Source of the DNA: Tsukamurella sputi
GTDB lineage: Bacteria > Actinomycetota > Actinomycetes > Mycobacteriales > Mycobacteriaceae
Reading direction: 5' to 3'
DNA: 64,000 nt
NCBI RefSeq assembly: GCF_007858445.1
Contig: NZ_VIGV01000010.1
Location: 1 to 64,000 of the forward strand
The notes beneath the pieces are model-generated. The model worked only from the letters and a program-made list of their open reading frames with translations, did no database searches and was not told the origin of the DNA. Position 1 is the stretch's first letter, and each line of letters opens with the position of its first letter. The position numbers were made by a program, and so were the translations under genes. This document shows, piece by piece, positions 1-6,785 of this stretch.

Positions 1-51
1 TTCGTCGCCGTCGTCGTAGACGTACGGCTGGTACAGGGTGGTGCTGGGCAC
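1..51 (-). CDS. phage structural protein, probably major capsid (N-terminus only)
   Basis: A GTG start at 51 follows an AAGGAG ribosome site at 58-63 with ideal spacing. The first 17 codons are open to the window edge and read VPSTTLYQPYVYDDGDE. The gene begins 12 bases after the stop of the prohead protease, which is where the capsid gene sits in phiRv-type elements. The capsid call rests on that position only; the sequence is too short to recognise a family. Confidence 0.5.
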   Translation of the reverse strand, partial: MPSTTLYQPYVYDDGDE

Positions 52-63
52 GGGGTGCTCCTT

Positions 64-732
64 CTACTGGTGGTGTGCGCGGCGACGGCGTCGGGCGCGG
101 GCCGCGGCCACACGGCGCGCGGTGGTCCGGGTGCGGCTGGCGGTGACCAGCTCGCGGATCTCGTCGAGGTTCCCCATCGCCGGGGTGGTGGCGCCGAGGA
201 GCGCGAGCCCGTCGAGGACCCACGGCCATGTGGTGCCGTCGGCGTCGACGTACCCGGCGACGGCCTCGATGGACCGGGAAGGGTACGCGGTCGGCATGGC
301 GGCGGCGAGCCACTGCGGTACGCCGGCGAGATCACCGACGAGGCAGGTGCCGCCCTCGGTGAGGGCGAGGTTCTCGATCCACCCGAACGAGGGGGCGCCG
401 TCGTTGACGGGGTCGGCGTGGCCGATCTTGAGGACGGGCCGGCGGGCGACGTTCGCGGTGTAGGCGTCGAGCATCGCAGCGAGATCGACGGCGGTGAACG
501 CGACAGGGCCGGTGGATGCGTCGAACTGGCCGACGCGGGCCAGTTCGACACCCGGGATGGTGACGCGGCTACCCGGCGCGGCGTTCGGCGCGGCGAACCA
601 CGTCCTGCGCGGGGAAGAGCCAGCGGTCGCCGACGCGGTACGCGGGGACGGTGCCGCGGCGGGCGAGGGCGCGGGCGGCGTGGGGCTTGATCCCGAGAAT
701 CCTTGCCGCTTCGGCGCTGTCGAGGAGGTCAT
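64..732 (-). CDS. phage prohead protease (Mu I-like), start unclear
   Basis: The part from about position 564 to the stop resembles the capsid-maturation proteases of actinophages. It opens with VTIPGVELARVGQF, followed by a GHADPVNDG stretch, GWIENL, a GDLAGVPQWL segment and YPSRSIE, all typical of the Mu gp I / prohead protease group. These enzymes cut scaffold and capsid protein during head assembly. There is no ATG, GTG or TTG codon just before the conserved part. The nearest ATG in frame is at 732 and would add about 56 Pro/Ser/Ala-rich residues that overlap the upstream helix-turn-helix gene in another frame and look like shadow sequence. Either a rare start, a +1 frameshift from the upstream gene, or an inactivating indel is involved. 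Function confident, start not. Confidence 0.65.
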   Translation of the reverse strand: MTSSTAPKRQGFSGSSPTPPAPSPAAAPSPRTASATAGSSPRRTWFAAPNAAPGSRVTIPGVELARVGQFDASTGPVAFTAVDLAAMLDAYTANVARRPVLKIGHADPVNDGAPSFGWIENLALTEGGTCLVGDLAGVPQWLAAAMPTAYPSRSIEAVAGYVDADGTTWPWVLDGLALLGATTPAMGNLDEIRELVTASRTRTTARRVAAARARRRRRAHHQ

Positions 733-958
733 GAGGCAACGGTGTGCCAGATCCGCCGCTGTCGGCGCTCTTGGTGATGCGCGCGTCACGTGTTGGTGAC
801 TCGAATCGGGCTGCCGCATCACAGATTCGGGCGGTGAGTAGCTGCGCGGGCGGTGACCACGTCGCGTTCATCCGCGACGTGGCCGCCCGGAGCATCCCGG
901 CGAGGAGTGTCACGTCGGCCTCGTCGAGAAGGACGCCGTCAAGGTCAAGGCGTTGCAT
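569..958 (-). CDS. excisionase-type helix-turn-helix protein of the element
   Basis: 129 residues. The C-terminal half has the small winged-helix pattern of the MerR/excisionase (HTH_17) family: LLDSAEAARILGI, then a second helix, then VPAYRVGDRWLFP and a basic tail. The N-terminal 60 residues are not recognised. ATG at 958 is chosen over GTG at 973 because it overlaps the upstream gene less. By position, between the small genes and the protease, it matches the phiRv gene sometimes called a terminase small subunit, so DNA binding in packaging is possible, but the sequence shows only DNA binding. It ends with a TAG that overlaps the region where the protease conserved sequence begins in the +1 frame. 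Confidence 0.6.
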   Translation of the reverse strand: MQRLDLDGVLLDEADVTLLAGMLRAATSRMNATWSPPAQLLTARICDAAARFESPTRDARITKSADSGGSGTPLPHDLLDSAEAARILGIKPHAARALARRGTVPAYRVGDRWLFPAQDVVRRAERRAG

Positions 959-1178
959 CGCCGGCCGCCTCACGGACCGTGTGCCGTAGCGGGCTCGACA
1001 CGCGGAGGTCGCGGCCGAGGTGGTGGACGATCTTCGACACCTGTTGCCGGGTGAAGACTCCCGACAGGCTGCTGCGGATACCGGTGGACTCGTCGACGCG
1101 GTGGAAGGTGATCTCGATCTTGCCCTCGCGGGCCGGCCGCGATTCGATCCTGCAGGTCACTTCGTCGTTGTCGTTCAT
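945..1178 (-). CDS. small hypothetical protein of the satellite operon
   Basis: 77 residues starting MNDNDEVTCRIES. The ATG at 1178 overlaps the TGA of the upstream gene (ATGA), and its 3' end overlaps the next gene by 14 bases. This tight coupling is the main evidence that it is translated. The content is mixed charged with a FTRQQVSKIVHHLG segment that could be helical. I do not recognise a family. Confidence 0.55.
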   Translation of the reverse strand: MNDNDEVTCRIESRPAREGKIEITFHRVDESTGIRSSLSGVFTRQQVSKIVHHLGRDLRVSSPLRHTVREAAGDATP

Positions 1179-1333
1179 CGGACGGCCTCCGCTCCGTTCG
1201 GCTGCGCGGCAGGTCGCCGGACGGTCGTCTGGGTGTTCTTGCCGGCGCGCTGGGCGCGGATAGCGGCGCGGTGGCGGGCCTTCTTGCCGCGAGCGCGGCC
1301 CTTGTGTGTCGGCCACAGGTTCGGGGATTTCAC
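1175..1333 (-). CDS. small very basic protein of the satellite operon
   Basis: 52 residues, rich in Arg and Lys (KSPNLWPTHKGRARGKKARH at the start). The GTG at 1333 overlaps the upstream TGA as GTGA and its own stop overlaps the next ATG as ATGA, so both ends show translational coupling. The charge suggests nucleic-acid binding; no family recognised. It is too short to be convincing without the overlaps. Confidence 0.5.
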   Translation of the reverse strand: MKSPNLWPTHKGRARGKKARHRAAIRAQRAGKNTQTTVRRPAAQPNGAEAVR

Positions 1334-1614
1334 TGGTCGGTCCCTTCGGGTCGGCCGCGGTCTGCGGCGGGGTAGGTCTGGGCGAGCTGCTCGCGGAGTG
1401 TGTCGATGCCGGTGTTGTGCACCATCGGGGTGCCGGCGCCGAGCACGTGCAGAGCTTCGACGAGGGCAGGGACGGCTTCGAGGAACGTCATGTCGGGGTA
1501 CGCGGTGAAGATCTCGGCGAGCACGTCGCCTTCGCCCGCGCCGGGCTGGAATGCGGCGAGGACGAACGCGGTCAGCAGGTGGCCGAGTCGGAGGTCGATT
1601 GGACGGTCGGTCAT
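1330..1614 (-). CDS. small acidic hypothetical protein of the satellite operon
   Basis: 94 residues, MTDRPIDLRLGHLLTAFVLA at the start, acidic and probably mostly helical. The ATG at 1614 overlaps the TGA of the ATPase gene (ATGA) and its stop overlaps the next GTG (GTGA). Not recognised. Its place directly after the replication-type ATPase could suit an accessory of that protein or a packaging or maturation factor, but nothing in the sequence decides this. Confidence 0.55.
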   Translation of the reverse strand: MTDRPIDLRLGHLLTAFVLAAFQPGAGEGDVLAEIFTAYPDMTFLEAVPALVEALHVLGAGTPMVHNTGIDTLREQLAQTYPAADRGRPEGTDQ

Positions 1615-3464
1615 GCTGATTCCTTGCTGTAGTTCGGGTCGAGGCTCCATTCGGTCGCGATGGATGCACCCCGCTTGAGGATGTGTGCGGCCTGGGCGGC
1701 GGACTTGATCGCCGAGCGGCCGTACCGTTCACCGCCTGCCGCGTAGACCTCCGAGGCCGGCACCCAGCCACCGCACTCACCGAGGTAGCCCACGAGCCAC
1801 TCAGGGCACGGCACGTACGTGGATTGCACGCCCTCACCGATGGCCCAGGTGACGCCATCGGTGCGCTTCTCCGCGATCGCGATCAAGGGGCTCTTGGAGG
1901 CGACCTTGCGGAGGTTCTGGATACCCCAGCCGGCGGCCTCGCCGAGCGGGTAGATCACGGCGCTGTCGGCCGTCGTGTGGCCCTCAGCGATGAGGCCGCG
2001 GATGTGGCGGTCGAGCCACTCGCGGCAGGTCTTCGGGTGCTCCGCGGCGGGGTGTTCGGGCACCGCGTGAAGCCGTGGACGGTCAGCTGCGTCACCAGTC
2101 GCCTCATGCAATGAGAGCTGACGTGACTGTGTTTTTGACTCAGTTGCGTCACCGGATTTGTGCAGGTCAGATCCAGTTGCGTCAGTCGCGTCAGCCTGAC
2201 GTGCATGAGGTGCATCCGGCGCGGTGGTGTGACTGGTCACGACCTCCCCGTCTACGACGCTCGTCCCCTGGCTCGGCAGCGACCACCAGGTGACCCTCGG
2301 GAAGCCCTTCGCCTCGGAGACGACGCCGAGCTTCTTCGCCGCACGGTCGACACTGCTGCGGGAGAACTCCAGCCGTGCCGCGGCCTTCTTCACGTCCGCC
2401 GACGGGCACGGGGCGTTCTCGGTGAGGTAGTCGGTCAGCCACAGGGTGACCTCGCCGACGGTGGTCGAGCCGTCCCGCTGTTCGTCGCCGGCGAGGACAT
2501 CGCGGGCGTCGGTGTCGACTTCACCGAGCCAGTCGATGACACCCACTTCGGCCGGTCCGTCGTCGAGCTGTACCTGTCGAGAGACAACGCGGCATGCCTC
2601 GGATCGGGTGCGGGTCGCGAGGTTGCCTTTCGTGTTCGTGAGCACCAGGTGATCGGCGTCCTCGTCGTGCGCTACGGACAGCACGGAACGGGCGACCTGA
2701 GACCAGGCGATCGACCCCAAGATCAACTTGCCGGTATCCGCACCGTCGCGCTTGCCGAAGTGCACCAGGCCCAGGACGACGATGTCCCGTCGAGCGGCGA
2801 GCTGCGCGAGCGGTTCGAGGAACTGCCGCACCTGCCGGTCGTCCTTACCGGAGAGCTGGGAGGCCATCGCGGACGTGGCGGCGTCGAGGATGATGAGTTC
2901 GACGTTCTCCCGTTCGACGAGTTCTTCGAGTCGGTCGTTGTCCAGCGGTAGCACGACGGTGCCGGTCTCGGTGGTCTCGGTCGCGACGTCCACGAACAGG
3001 ATCCGGTCGAGGTCCGCGCCGGCAGCCTTGAGCCTGGGGACGACGGTGTGCTCGCGGCTGTCCTCGGTGTGTACGTAGATGACGTTGCGGCCCTGCCCGG
3101 TCCACCTCGCGCACCATGAGCACGCGATGGTGGACTTGCCGAGACCTTCGCGGCCGGCGAGCAGCACCAGGGCGCCACGGGGAATCCAGGCGTCGAGCTC
3201 CCATAGGATCCGGCGTGTACGGACGTTGCTGCCGCGGGTGATGCGGAGCTGCCTGCCCGCGGCGTCGGCGGTGAGCGGGTCGGGCTTCTGCATGATCCGC
3301 AGAGCCTCAGCGAGCACGTCCACCTGATCGGCGGTGAGGTCGCCGACGTCGATGCCGGCCTTCGCCTGTGCCGCGGTCCACGTCGCGGACAGCAACTCCC
3401 GTTCCTGCTCCGCTTGGTGGGCGGCGTCGAGACGTTCACGCTCAGCGCGTGCTCCCCGAGTCAC
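1611..3464 (-). CDS. RepA-like AAA ATPase, replication protein of the element
   Basis: 617 residues from a GTG at 3464 that overlaps the TAG of the upstream gene (TAGTGA). Residues about 85-320 form a RecA-fold ATPase of the AAA_25/RepA type: Walker A GREGLGKST (Lys about 110), LIILDAATSAM as Walker B, then LGLVHFGKRDGADTG and LILGSIAWSQVARS as in hexameric RepA/DnaB-like helicases. The C-terminal part holds two winged-helix-like stretches (around SADVKKAAARLEFSRSSVDR and SAIKSAAQAAHILK), possibly for origin binding. Inferred role: helicase or helicase loader for replication of the excised element. It takes the place of the primase/helicase gene in phiRv1. Confidence 0.8.
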   Translation of the reverse strand: MTRGARAERERLDAAHQAEQERELLSATWTAAQAKAGIDVGDLTADQVDVLAEALRIMQKPDPLTADAAGRQLRITRGSNVRTRRILWELDAWIPRGALVLLAGREGLGKSTIACSWCARWTGQGRNVIYVHTEDSREHTVVPRLKAAGADLDRILFVDVATETTETGTVVLPLDNDRLEELVERENVELIILDAATSAMASQLSGKDDRQVRQFLEPLAQLAARRDIVVLGLVHFGKRDGADTGKLILGSIAWSQVARSVLSVAHDEDADHLVLTNTKGNLATRTRSEACRVVSRQVQLDDGPAEVGVIDWLGEVDTDARDVLAGDEQRDGSTTVGEVTLWLTDYLTENAPCPSADVKKAAARLEFSRSSVDRAAKKLGVVSEAKGFPRVTWWSLPSQGTSVVDGEVVTSHTTAPDAPHARQADATDATGSDLHKSGDATESKTQSRQLSLHEATGDAADRPRLHAVPEHPAAEHPKTCREWLDRHIRGLIAEGHTTADSAVIYPLGEAAGWGIQNLRKVASKSPLIAIAEKRTDGVTWAIGEGVQSTYVPCPEWLVGYLGECGGWVPASEVYAAGGERYGRSAIKSAAQAAHILKRGASIATEWSLDPNYSKESA

Positions 3465-3637
3465 TACTCGGTCTCCTTCCGGCACACCGGGCCCACCCCG
3501 GCGCGCATCGACTTCGGCGCGGTCAGCACGGCCCCGCAGCGGGCGCAGCGGATCCCGATCACCAGGAGCCCGCCGCGCGTCGCGGCATCGAGTAGGCGGT
3601 CACCGGCGTCGATGTAGCCGGGGTGGTCCTCGGGCAT
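3464..3637 (-). CDS. DUF6011-like zinc-ribbon protein
   Basis: 57 residues, read directly from the sequence. The C-terminal half has IRCARCGAVLTAPKSMRAG followed by GPVCRKE. The CxxC pair and final Cys in this arrangement match the DUF6011 short zinc-binding proteins common in actinophages and their satellites. ATG at 3637, stop TAG at 3464-3466 joined to the GTG of the ATPase gene, so the two are coupled. Function unknown; the family is thought to bind a metal. Confidence 0.65.
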   Translation of the reverse strand: MPEDHPGYIDAGDRLLDAATRGGLLVIGIRCARCGAVLTAPKSMRAGVGPVCRKETE

Positions 3638-3642
3638 GGTGG

Positions 3643-4308
3643 CTAGACCTCCTCGCGGGCGGCGTCGACGAGGAGCAGCAGCGCGCGAGCCAGAGCCGCG
3701 GCCTCGTCGAGACGGAGGTTGTTACTGCTGCGGCCAGCACTCGCCGTCCCGTCAGGCCGCCAACCGATGTACCCGAGGGCCACGTACGGGTCACGCTCGC
3801 CGGCGTACTGCAGGAGGCAGACGCTGAACCTCGCGAGCGCGATCGTGTCCTCCTTGGTCACGCTGCCGGTATGCATCGTCAGCGGCACGGACACCGGCTC
3901 CGACTGCCACCGCGATTCGGTGGGGACCACGCCGCCGTGAATATCGCGGTCAGGATCGGACCACCGGGGACGGTCCTCCTCCAACCACGGACACGGCGCG
4001 CCGGGTACGCCGAGGACCTCGACGGTCAGCTTCGGCTCGTACTCGGAGCGGAACTGGTCGAGAGCCTTGACTGCCGGGCTGCTCTCGACCGGCCGGTGGG
4101 CGGCTGCCTCCTGGGCGGCGGCGTCGAGGATCGCGACGACCTGGGCGCGACGGTCCGTGTGCCGCTCCCGCGCCACGGCCGCGATGCGGGACAGTTGGGT
4201 GGGTGAGAACTCCGACTCGGGAAGCAGCTCCTCCAGCGCGAGCTCCACATCGCGGACGGTGCGGTACTTCACGGGCTCGTCGAGTGGGGTGATGGCGTTA
4301 GACTGCAT
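3643..4308 (-). CDS. hypothetical protein of the satellite operon
   Basis: 221 residues from ATG at 4308, preceded by an AAGGA ribosome site. The N-terminal third is helical and charged (YRTVRDVELALEELLPESEF), the middle contains Pro/Trp-rich stretches (CPWLEEDRPRWSDPDRD) and the C-terminus is a Leu/Ala-rich helix. It lies 5 bases before the zinc-ribbon gene. I do not recognise a family. Upstream in-frame codons up to 4479 give shadow-like Arg/Pro/Ser sequence and are not used. Confidence 0.6.
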   Translation of the reverse strand: MQSNAITPLDEPVKYRTVRDVELALEELLPESEFSPTQLSRIAAVARERHTDRRAQVVAILDAAAQEAAAHRPVESSPAVKALDQFRSEYEPKLTVEVLGVPGAPCPWLEEDRPRWSDPDRDIHGGVVPTESRWQSEPVSVPLTMHTGSVTKEDTIALARFSVCLLQYAGERDPYVALGYIGWRPDGTASAGRSSNNLRLDEAAALARALLLLVDAAREEV

Positions 4309-4591
4309 GGGACGGATTCCTTTGCTGGCTGGCGATGGTGATCTGGTTGACCCCGGAAGCGCGGTTCTTGGTCGGATGGCGCTCCGGGGTTTTCTTCTGC
4401 TCAGGGGTCGCATTCGGGATGCGCCCCTCGCGTTCACAGGGCCGGGTGTATCGGCGTGGCCCCTCAAACTCGTCTGCACCGCATCCGAGGTCTGCTTGGT
4501 CTGCGAGCCGCTGATAGCGATCCGGTGAGGGCCTGTCGGCCTGTTGTGGTTCCACCGGTACTGCGTGCGGGGCGCTGCCCCGCCGCTTCAT
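4298..4591 (-). CDS. small hypothetical protein coupled to the excisionase
   Basis: 97 residues, rich in Arg, Pro and Gln. Its ATG shares a base with the excisionase stop (TAATG at 4593-4589) and its end overlaps the next gene by 11 bases. Those overlaps are the only strong support, since the composition is not typical of a folded protein. Family not recognised. Confidence 0.4.
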   Translation of the reverse strand: MKRRGSAPHAVPVEPQQADRPSPDRYQRLADQADLGCGADEFEGPRRYTRPCEREGRIPNATPEQKKTPERHPTKNRASGVNQITIASQQRNPSHAV

Positions 4592-4779
4592 TAGGCAACC
4601 CCCGGGTTGATGGTGTTGGCATCCAGGTAAGCCTGAACATCAGACCAGCGGTACAGAACGCGCTTCCCAGCCTTGACGTACGGCAGTCCACGGTTCCGAT
4701 ACCTGTCCTGGGCAAGGCTGGCTTCCGTAGTTCGGAGAGCCGCTGCTGCCTCTTTCGGGGTGGCTAGCTCAATGGACAC
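4591..4779 (-). CDS. excisionase (small helix-turn-helix)
   Basis: 62 residues. Almost the entire protein is an excisionase/AlpA-type winged helix: IELATPKEAAAALRTTEASL, then RYRNRGLPYVKAGKRVLYRW and SDVQAYLDAN. Such proteins bend DNA at attachment sites to direct integrase toward excision, and in satellites can also switch on the operon. The GTG at 4779 is preferred because GAGGAG lies about 11 bases before it. It is the first gene of the minus-strand operon and is divergent from the regulator-integrase unit. Confidence 0.8.
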   Translation of the reverse strand: MSIELATPKEAAAALRTTEASLAQDRYRNRGLPYVKAGKRVLYRWSDVQAYLDANTINPGVA

Positions 4780-4833
4780 AGGGTGGGACTCCTCTCGGGT
4801 CGATGAGCCAGCGTTATAACTACGGCTCACCAG

Positions 4834-4858
4834 AAAGATACACGAATGAGCTATCTTT
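4834..4858. promoter_or_regulatory. inverted repeat in the divergent control region of the satellite
   Basis: AAAGATA at 4834-4840 and TATCTTT at 4852-4858 form a 7-base inverted repeat with an 11-base spacer, between the divergent excisionase and regulator genes. A second pair, GAGCC at 4805-4809 and GGCTC at 4824-4828, lies next to it, and GGCTCAC recurs at 4824 and near 4881. This is where an operator for lysogeny control would be expected. No binding protein can be assigned from sequence alone. Confidence 0.4.
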
Positions 4859-4908
4859 GCAAACCCCGCTTTGTGTACGTGGCTCACTTGATGTGCCACC
4901 ATGGCGGC

Positions 4909-5418
4909 ATGCACTTCATCGAGCCCACCGACCAGGCCCCCTATCGCACCGAGGTCGCGCCCGGGCTGTGGGGGCCAGGCATCGCGACGGTCGTCACCGA
5001 GCCCGGAGAGCTGCCGTACATCACGACGGCCACAGTCCAGCCGAGCGGGGGTCGATACTTGGTCACGAAGCTGGTCGCGGAGCAGCACGGGGACGGACCC
5101 CCGATTCAGCGCGGCGAACTGGCGAAGATCGGTGTCGACCAGTTCGTCCGATTCACGGCCAGCCACGTGCTCGCGAGGAGAGGTAATCGACTCGGGCTCC
5201 CAAACTACGAAGCGTTTTTCGAGCGCGTCGAGAAGGCCCGTCGTGTCGAAGACGACGACCTGCCCGACCTAGCCGCGGCCTACCGCTGGATACGCCTGCA
5301 GGAGGGCAAGCCCACCACACTGCTCTCCAGGGAGCTCGGCGTCTCGTTGGCGACCATGAAGCGTTGGATTGCCCGCGCCGCTGACGCAGGGCACCTCGGC
5401 CGTGAAGAACGTGGCTAA
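4909..5418 (+). CDS. putative helix-turn-helix regulator upstream of the integrase
   Basis: 169 residues from ATG 4909 (MHFIEPTDQAPYRTEV). An upstream ATG at 4846 is possible but would place the start inside the inverted-repeat region. The C-terminal 45 residues read as a helix-turn-helix (LLSRELGVSLATMKRWIARA followed by ADAGHL). The N-terminal part is not recognised. It lies 8 bases before the integrase, so the two are probably co-transcribed, and it faces the excisionase operon. That suits a repressor or immunity-type role, which is inference from context. Confidence 0.65.
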   Translation: MHFIEPTDQAPYRTEVAPGLWGPGIATVVTEPGELPYITTATVQPSGGRYLVTKLVAEQHGDGPPIQRGELAKIGVDQFVRFTASHVLARRGNRLGLPNYEAFFERVEKARRVEDDDLPDLAAAYRWIRLQEGKPTTLLSRELGVSLATMKRWIARAADAGHLGREERG

Positions 5419-5426
5419 GAAGGCTC

Positions 5427-6539
5427 ATGGCGACGATCGAGCCGTACGACACCAGGTCTGGACGTCGGTACCGAGTCCGATACAGAACCCCCGATCACCG
5501 ACAGACCGACAAGCGAGGCTTCGCGACAAAGCGAGATGCCCAGCAGTGGCTCGCGGAGCAGCAAGTCGCTGCCGCTAAGGGCACGTACGTCGCGCCGGCC
5601 GCCGGCCGCCTCCTCCTCCGGGACGCGGCGTCGGCGTGGATAGCAGATCAGCACCAGGTTTCCCCGTCCACTCTCAGCCGGTACCGAGGCATTGCCGAGG
5701 GCACGATCACCACGCGGTTCGGGCACCTGCCGCTCGGCAAGATCACCCGCCCACTGGTGCGCGGATGGATCGCAGAGCTTGTCGACTCCGGTACCCCTGC
5801 GGAGACGGTGCACAAACAGGTGGGCGTACTGCGGAGGATCCTCGCCCAGGCCGTCGAGGACGGACGCCTGGCGGTCAACCCCGCCAACGGCGTCAAGCTC
5901 CCCGCCATCACCCCGACCGAGATGCGCTTCCTCACCCTTGAGGAACTGCGGGCGCTCGCTACAGCCGCCGAGGATGATGCGCCCGCGATCTGGACGCTAG
6001 GTGTCTGCGGACTCCGCCTCGGCGAACTGGTAGGCCTACGTCACGGCGACATCGACCGCTCGGCCGGCGTTCTGCACATCGTCCGGTCTGTGACTGTCGT
6101 GGACAGCAAGCACCACGTCGGCCCGCCGAAGGGCGGGAAGCGGCGGACCGTACCGCTCCCCCCGTTCATAGCGGCCCAACTACCACTCAATCCCGATGAT
6201 GAAGCGTTGGTGTTCCCCGCACCCGGCGGCGGCTTCATCCGACACGGCAACTGGCGCACGCGTGTGTTCGACGTCGCGGTCAGCGCGGCAGGACTCGATG
6301 AAGAACTTCACCCGCACGAGCTGCGGCACACAGCGGCGTCGCTGGCGATCCGGTCTGGAGCGAACATCAAGGCCGTCCAGGCGATGCTTGGGCACGCCCG
6401 CGCGTCGATCACCCTGGACCGGTACGGGCACCTATACCCGGCGGACGTCGACGGCATCAGCAGTGCGCTGCAGACAATGCTCACAGCCGAGTGTGGGCAA
6501 GATGTGGGCACGGGACGGAAAGAGCCGATACCCGAGTAA
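5427..6539 (+). CDS. int: tyrosine recombinase / phage integrase
   Basis: 370 residues. The N-terminal arm-binding and SAM-like domains cover about 1-165 and the catalytic domain 170-355. The active-site residues are visible: Arg in CGLRLGELVGLRHGD, Lys in PKGGKRRTVPL, HELRHTAAS with His and Arg, GHARASITLDRYGHLYP with the nucleophilic Tyr. It is full length and looks intact. It converges on tRNA-Ala, whose 3' end is 34 bases from the stop codon, the usual arrangement for an integrase using a tRNA gene as attachment site. It forms a unit with the upstream regulator. Confidence 0.93.
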   Translation: MATIEPYDTRSGRRYRVRYRTPDHRQTDKRGFATKRDAQQWLAEQQVAAAKGTYVAPAAGRLLLRDAASAWIADQHQVSPSTLSRYRGIAEGTITTRFGHLPLGKITRPLVRGWIAELVDSGTPAETVHKQVGVLRRILAQAVEDGRLAVNPANGVKLPAITPTEMRFLTLEELRALATAAEDDAPAIWTLGVCGLRLGELVGLRHGDIDRSAGVLHIVRSVTVVDSKHHVGPPKGGKRRTVPLPPFIAAQLPLNPDDEALVFPAPGGGFIRHGNWRTRVFDVAVSAAGLDEELHPHELRHTAASLAIRSGANIKAVQAMLGHARASITLDRYGHLYPADVDGISSALQTMLTAECGQDVGTGRKEPIPE

Positions 6540-6553
6540 TCGGATACCGGCTC
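6522..6553 (+). terminator. hairpin at the end of the integrase gene
   Basis: GAGCCG (6522-6527) pairs with CGGCTC (6548-6553). Inside, CCGA and TCGG enclose GTAA across a small ATAC/ATAC internal loop. The integrase stop codon is inside the structure, and TTTT follows at 6564-6567. Possible terminator between the element and the oppositely directed tRNA genes, or part of the attachment region. Confidence 0.4.
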
Positions 6554-6572
6554 TGACCTGCTGTTTTATCTG

Positions 6573-6645
6573 TGGAGCCTAGGAGATTCGAACTCCTGAC
6601 ATCCGCCTTGCAAAGGCGGCGCTCTACCAACTGAGCTAAGGCCCC
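6573..6645 (-). tRNA. alaT: tRNA-Ala (TGC anticodon)
   Basis: The minus strand folds as a 73-base tRNA. The acceptor stem GGGGCCT pairs with AGGCTCC and includes the G3:U70 wobble that is the identity signal for alanyl-tRNA synthetase. The anticodon loop CTTTGCAAG contains TGC, and the T-arm reads GGAGTTCGAATCTCC. CCA is not encoded. The satellite element abuts its 3' end, so the 3' part of this gene is probably the attachment core. Confidence 0.97.
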
Positions 6646-6658
6646 GGGTGGGGTGTGG

Positions 6659-6732
6659 TGGGCCTAGGAGGACTTGAACCTCCGACCTCTTCGTTATCAG
6701 CGAAGCGCTCTAACCGCCTGAGCTATAGGCCC
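6659..6732 (-). tRNA. ileT: tRNA-Ile (GAT anticodon)
   Basis: A 74-base tRNA on the minus strand. The acceptor GGGCCTA pairs with TAGGCCC, the anticodon loop CTGATAAC contains GAT, and the T-arm is GGAGGTTCAAGTCCTCC. A CCA follows at 6656-6658. The order DUF3566, tRNA-Ile, tRNA-Ala after gyrA is the mycobacterial arrangement. Confidence 0.97.
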
Positions 6733-6785
6733 GTGAACCGAGGTGGAACATTACCAGCGCACCTCGAGTTCTACAAAACAGCTGG

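Larger units (their letters stand above)
1..6572. mobile_element. phiRv1/phiRv2-like integrated phage satellite (partial), inserted at tRNA-Ala
   Basis: Seen: a tyrosine integrase ends 34 bases from the 3' end of tRNA-Ala. Beside it lie a regulator, a divergent excisionase, and a minus-strand operon of mostly 1-14 base overlaps leading to a replication-type ATPase, a prohead protease and a capsid-like start. Known: the M. tuberculosis elements phiRv1 and phiRv2 have integrase, excisionase, small genes, a replication gene, a prohead protease and a capsid gene in the same order, and are too small to be complete phages. Inferred: this is a relative, possibly a capsid-encoding satellite. The left end lies outside the window, so length, the second attachment site and any terminase or portal genes cannot be seen. 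Confidence 0.8.
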
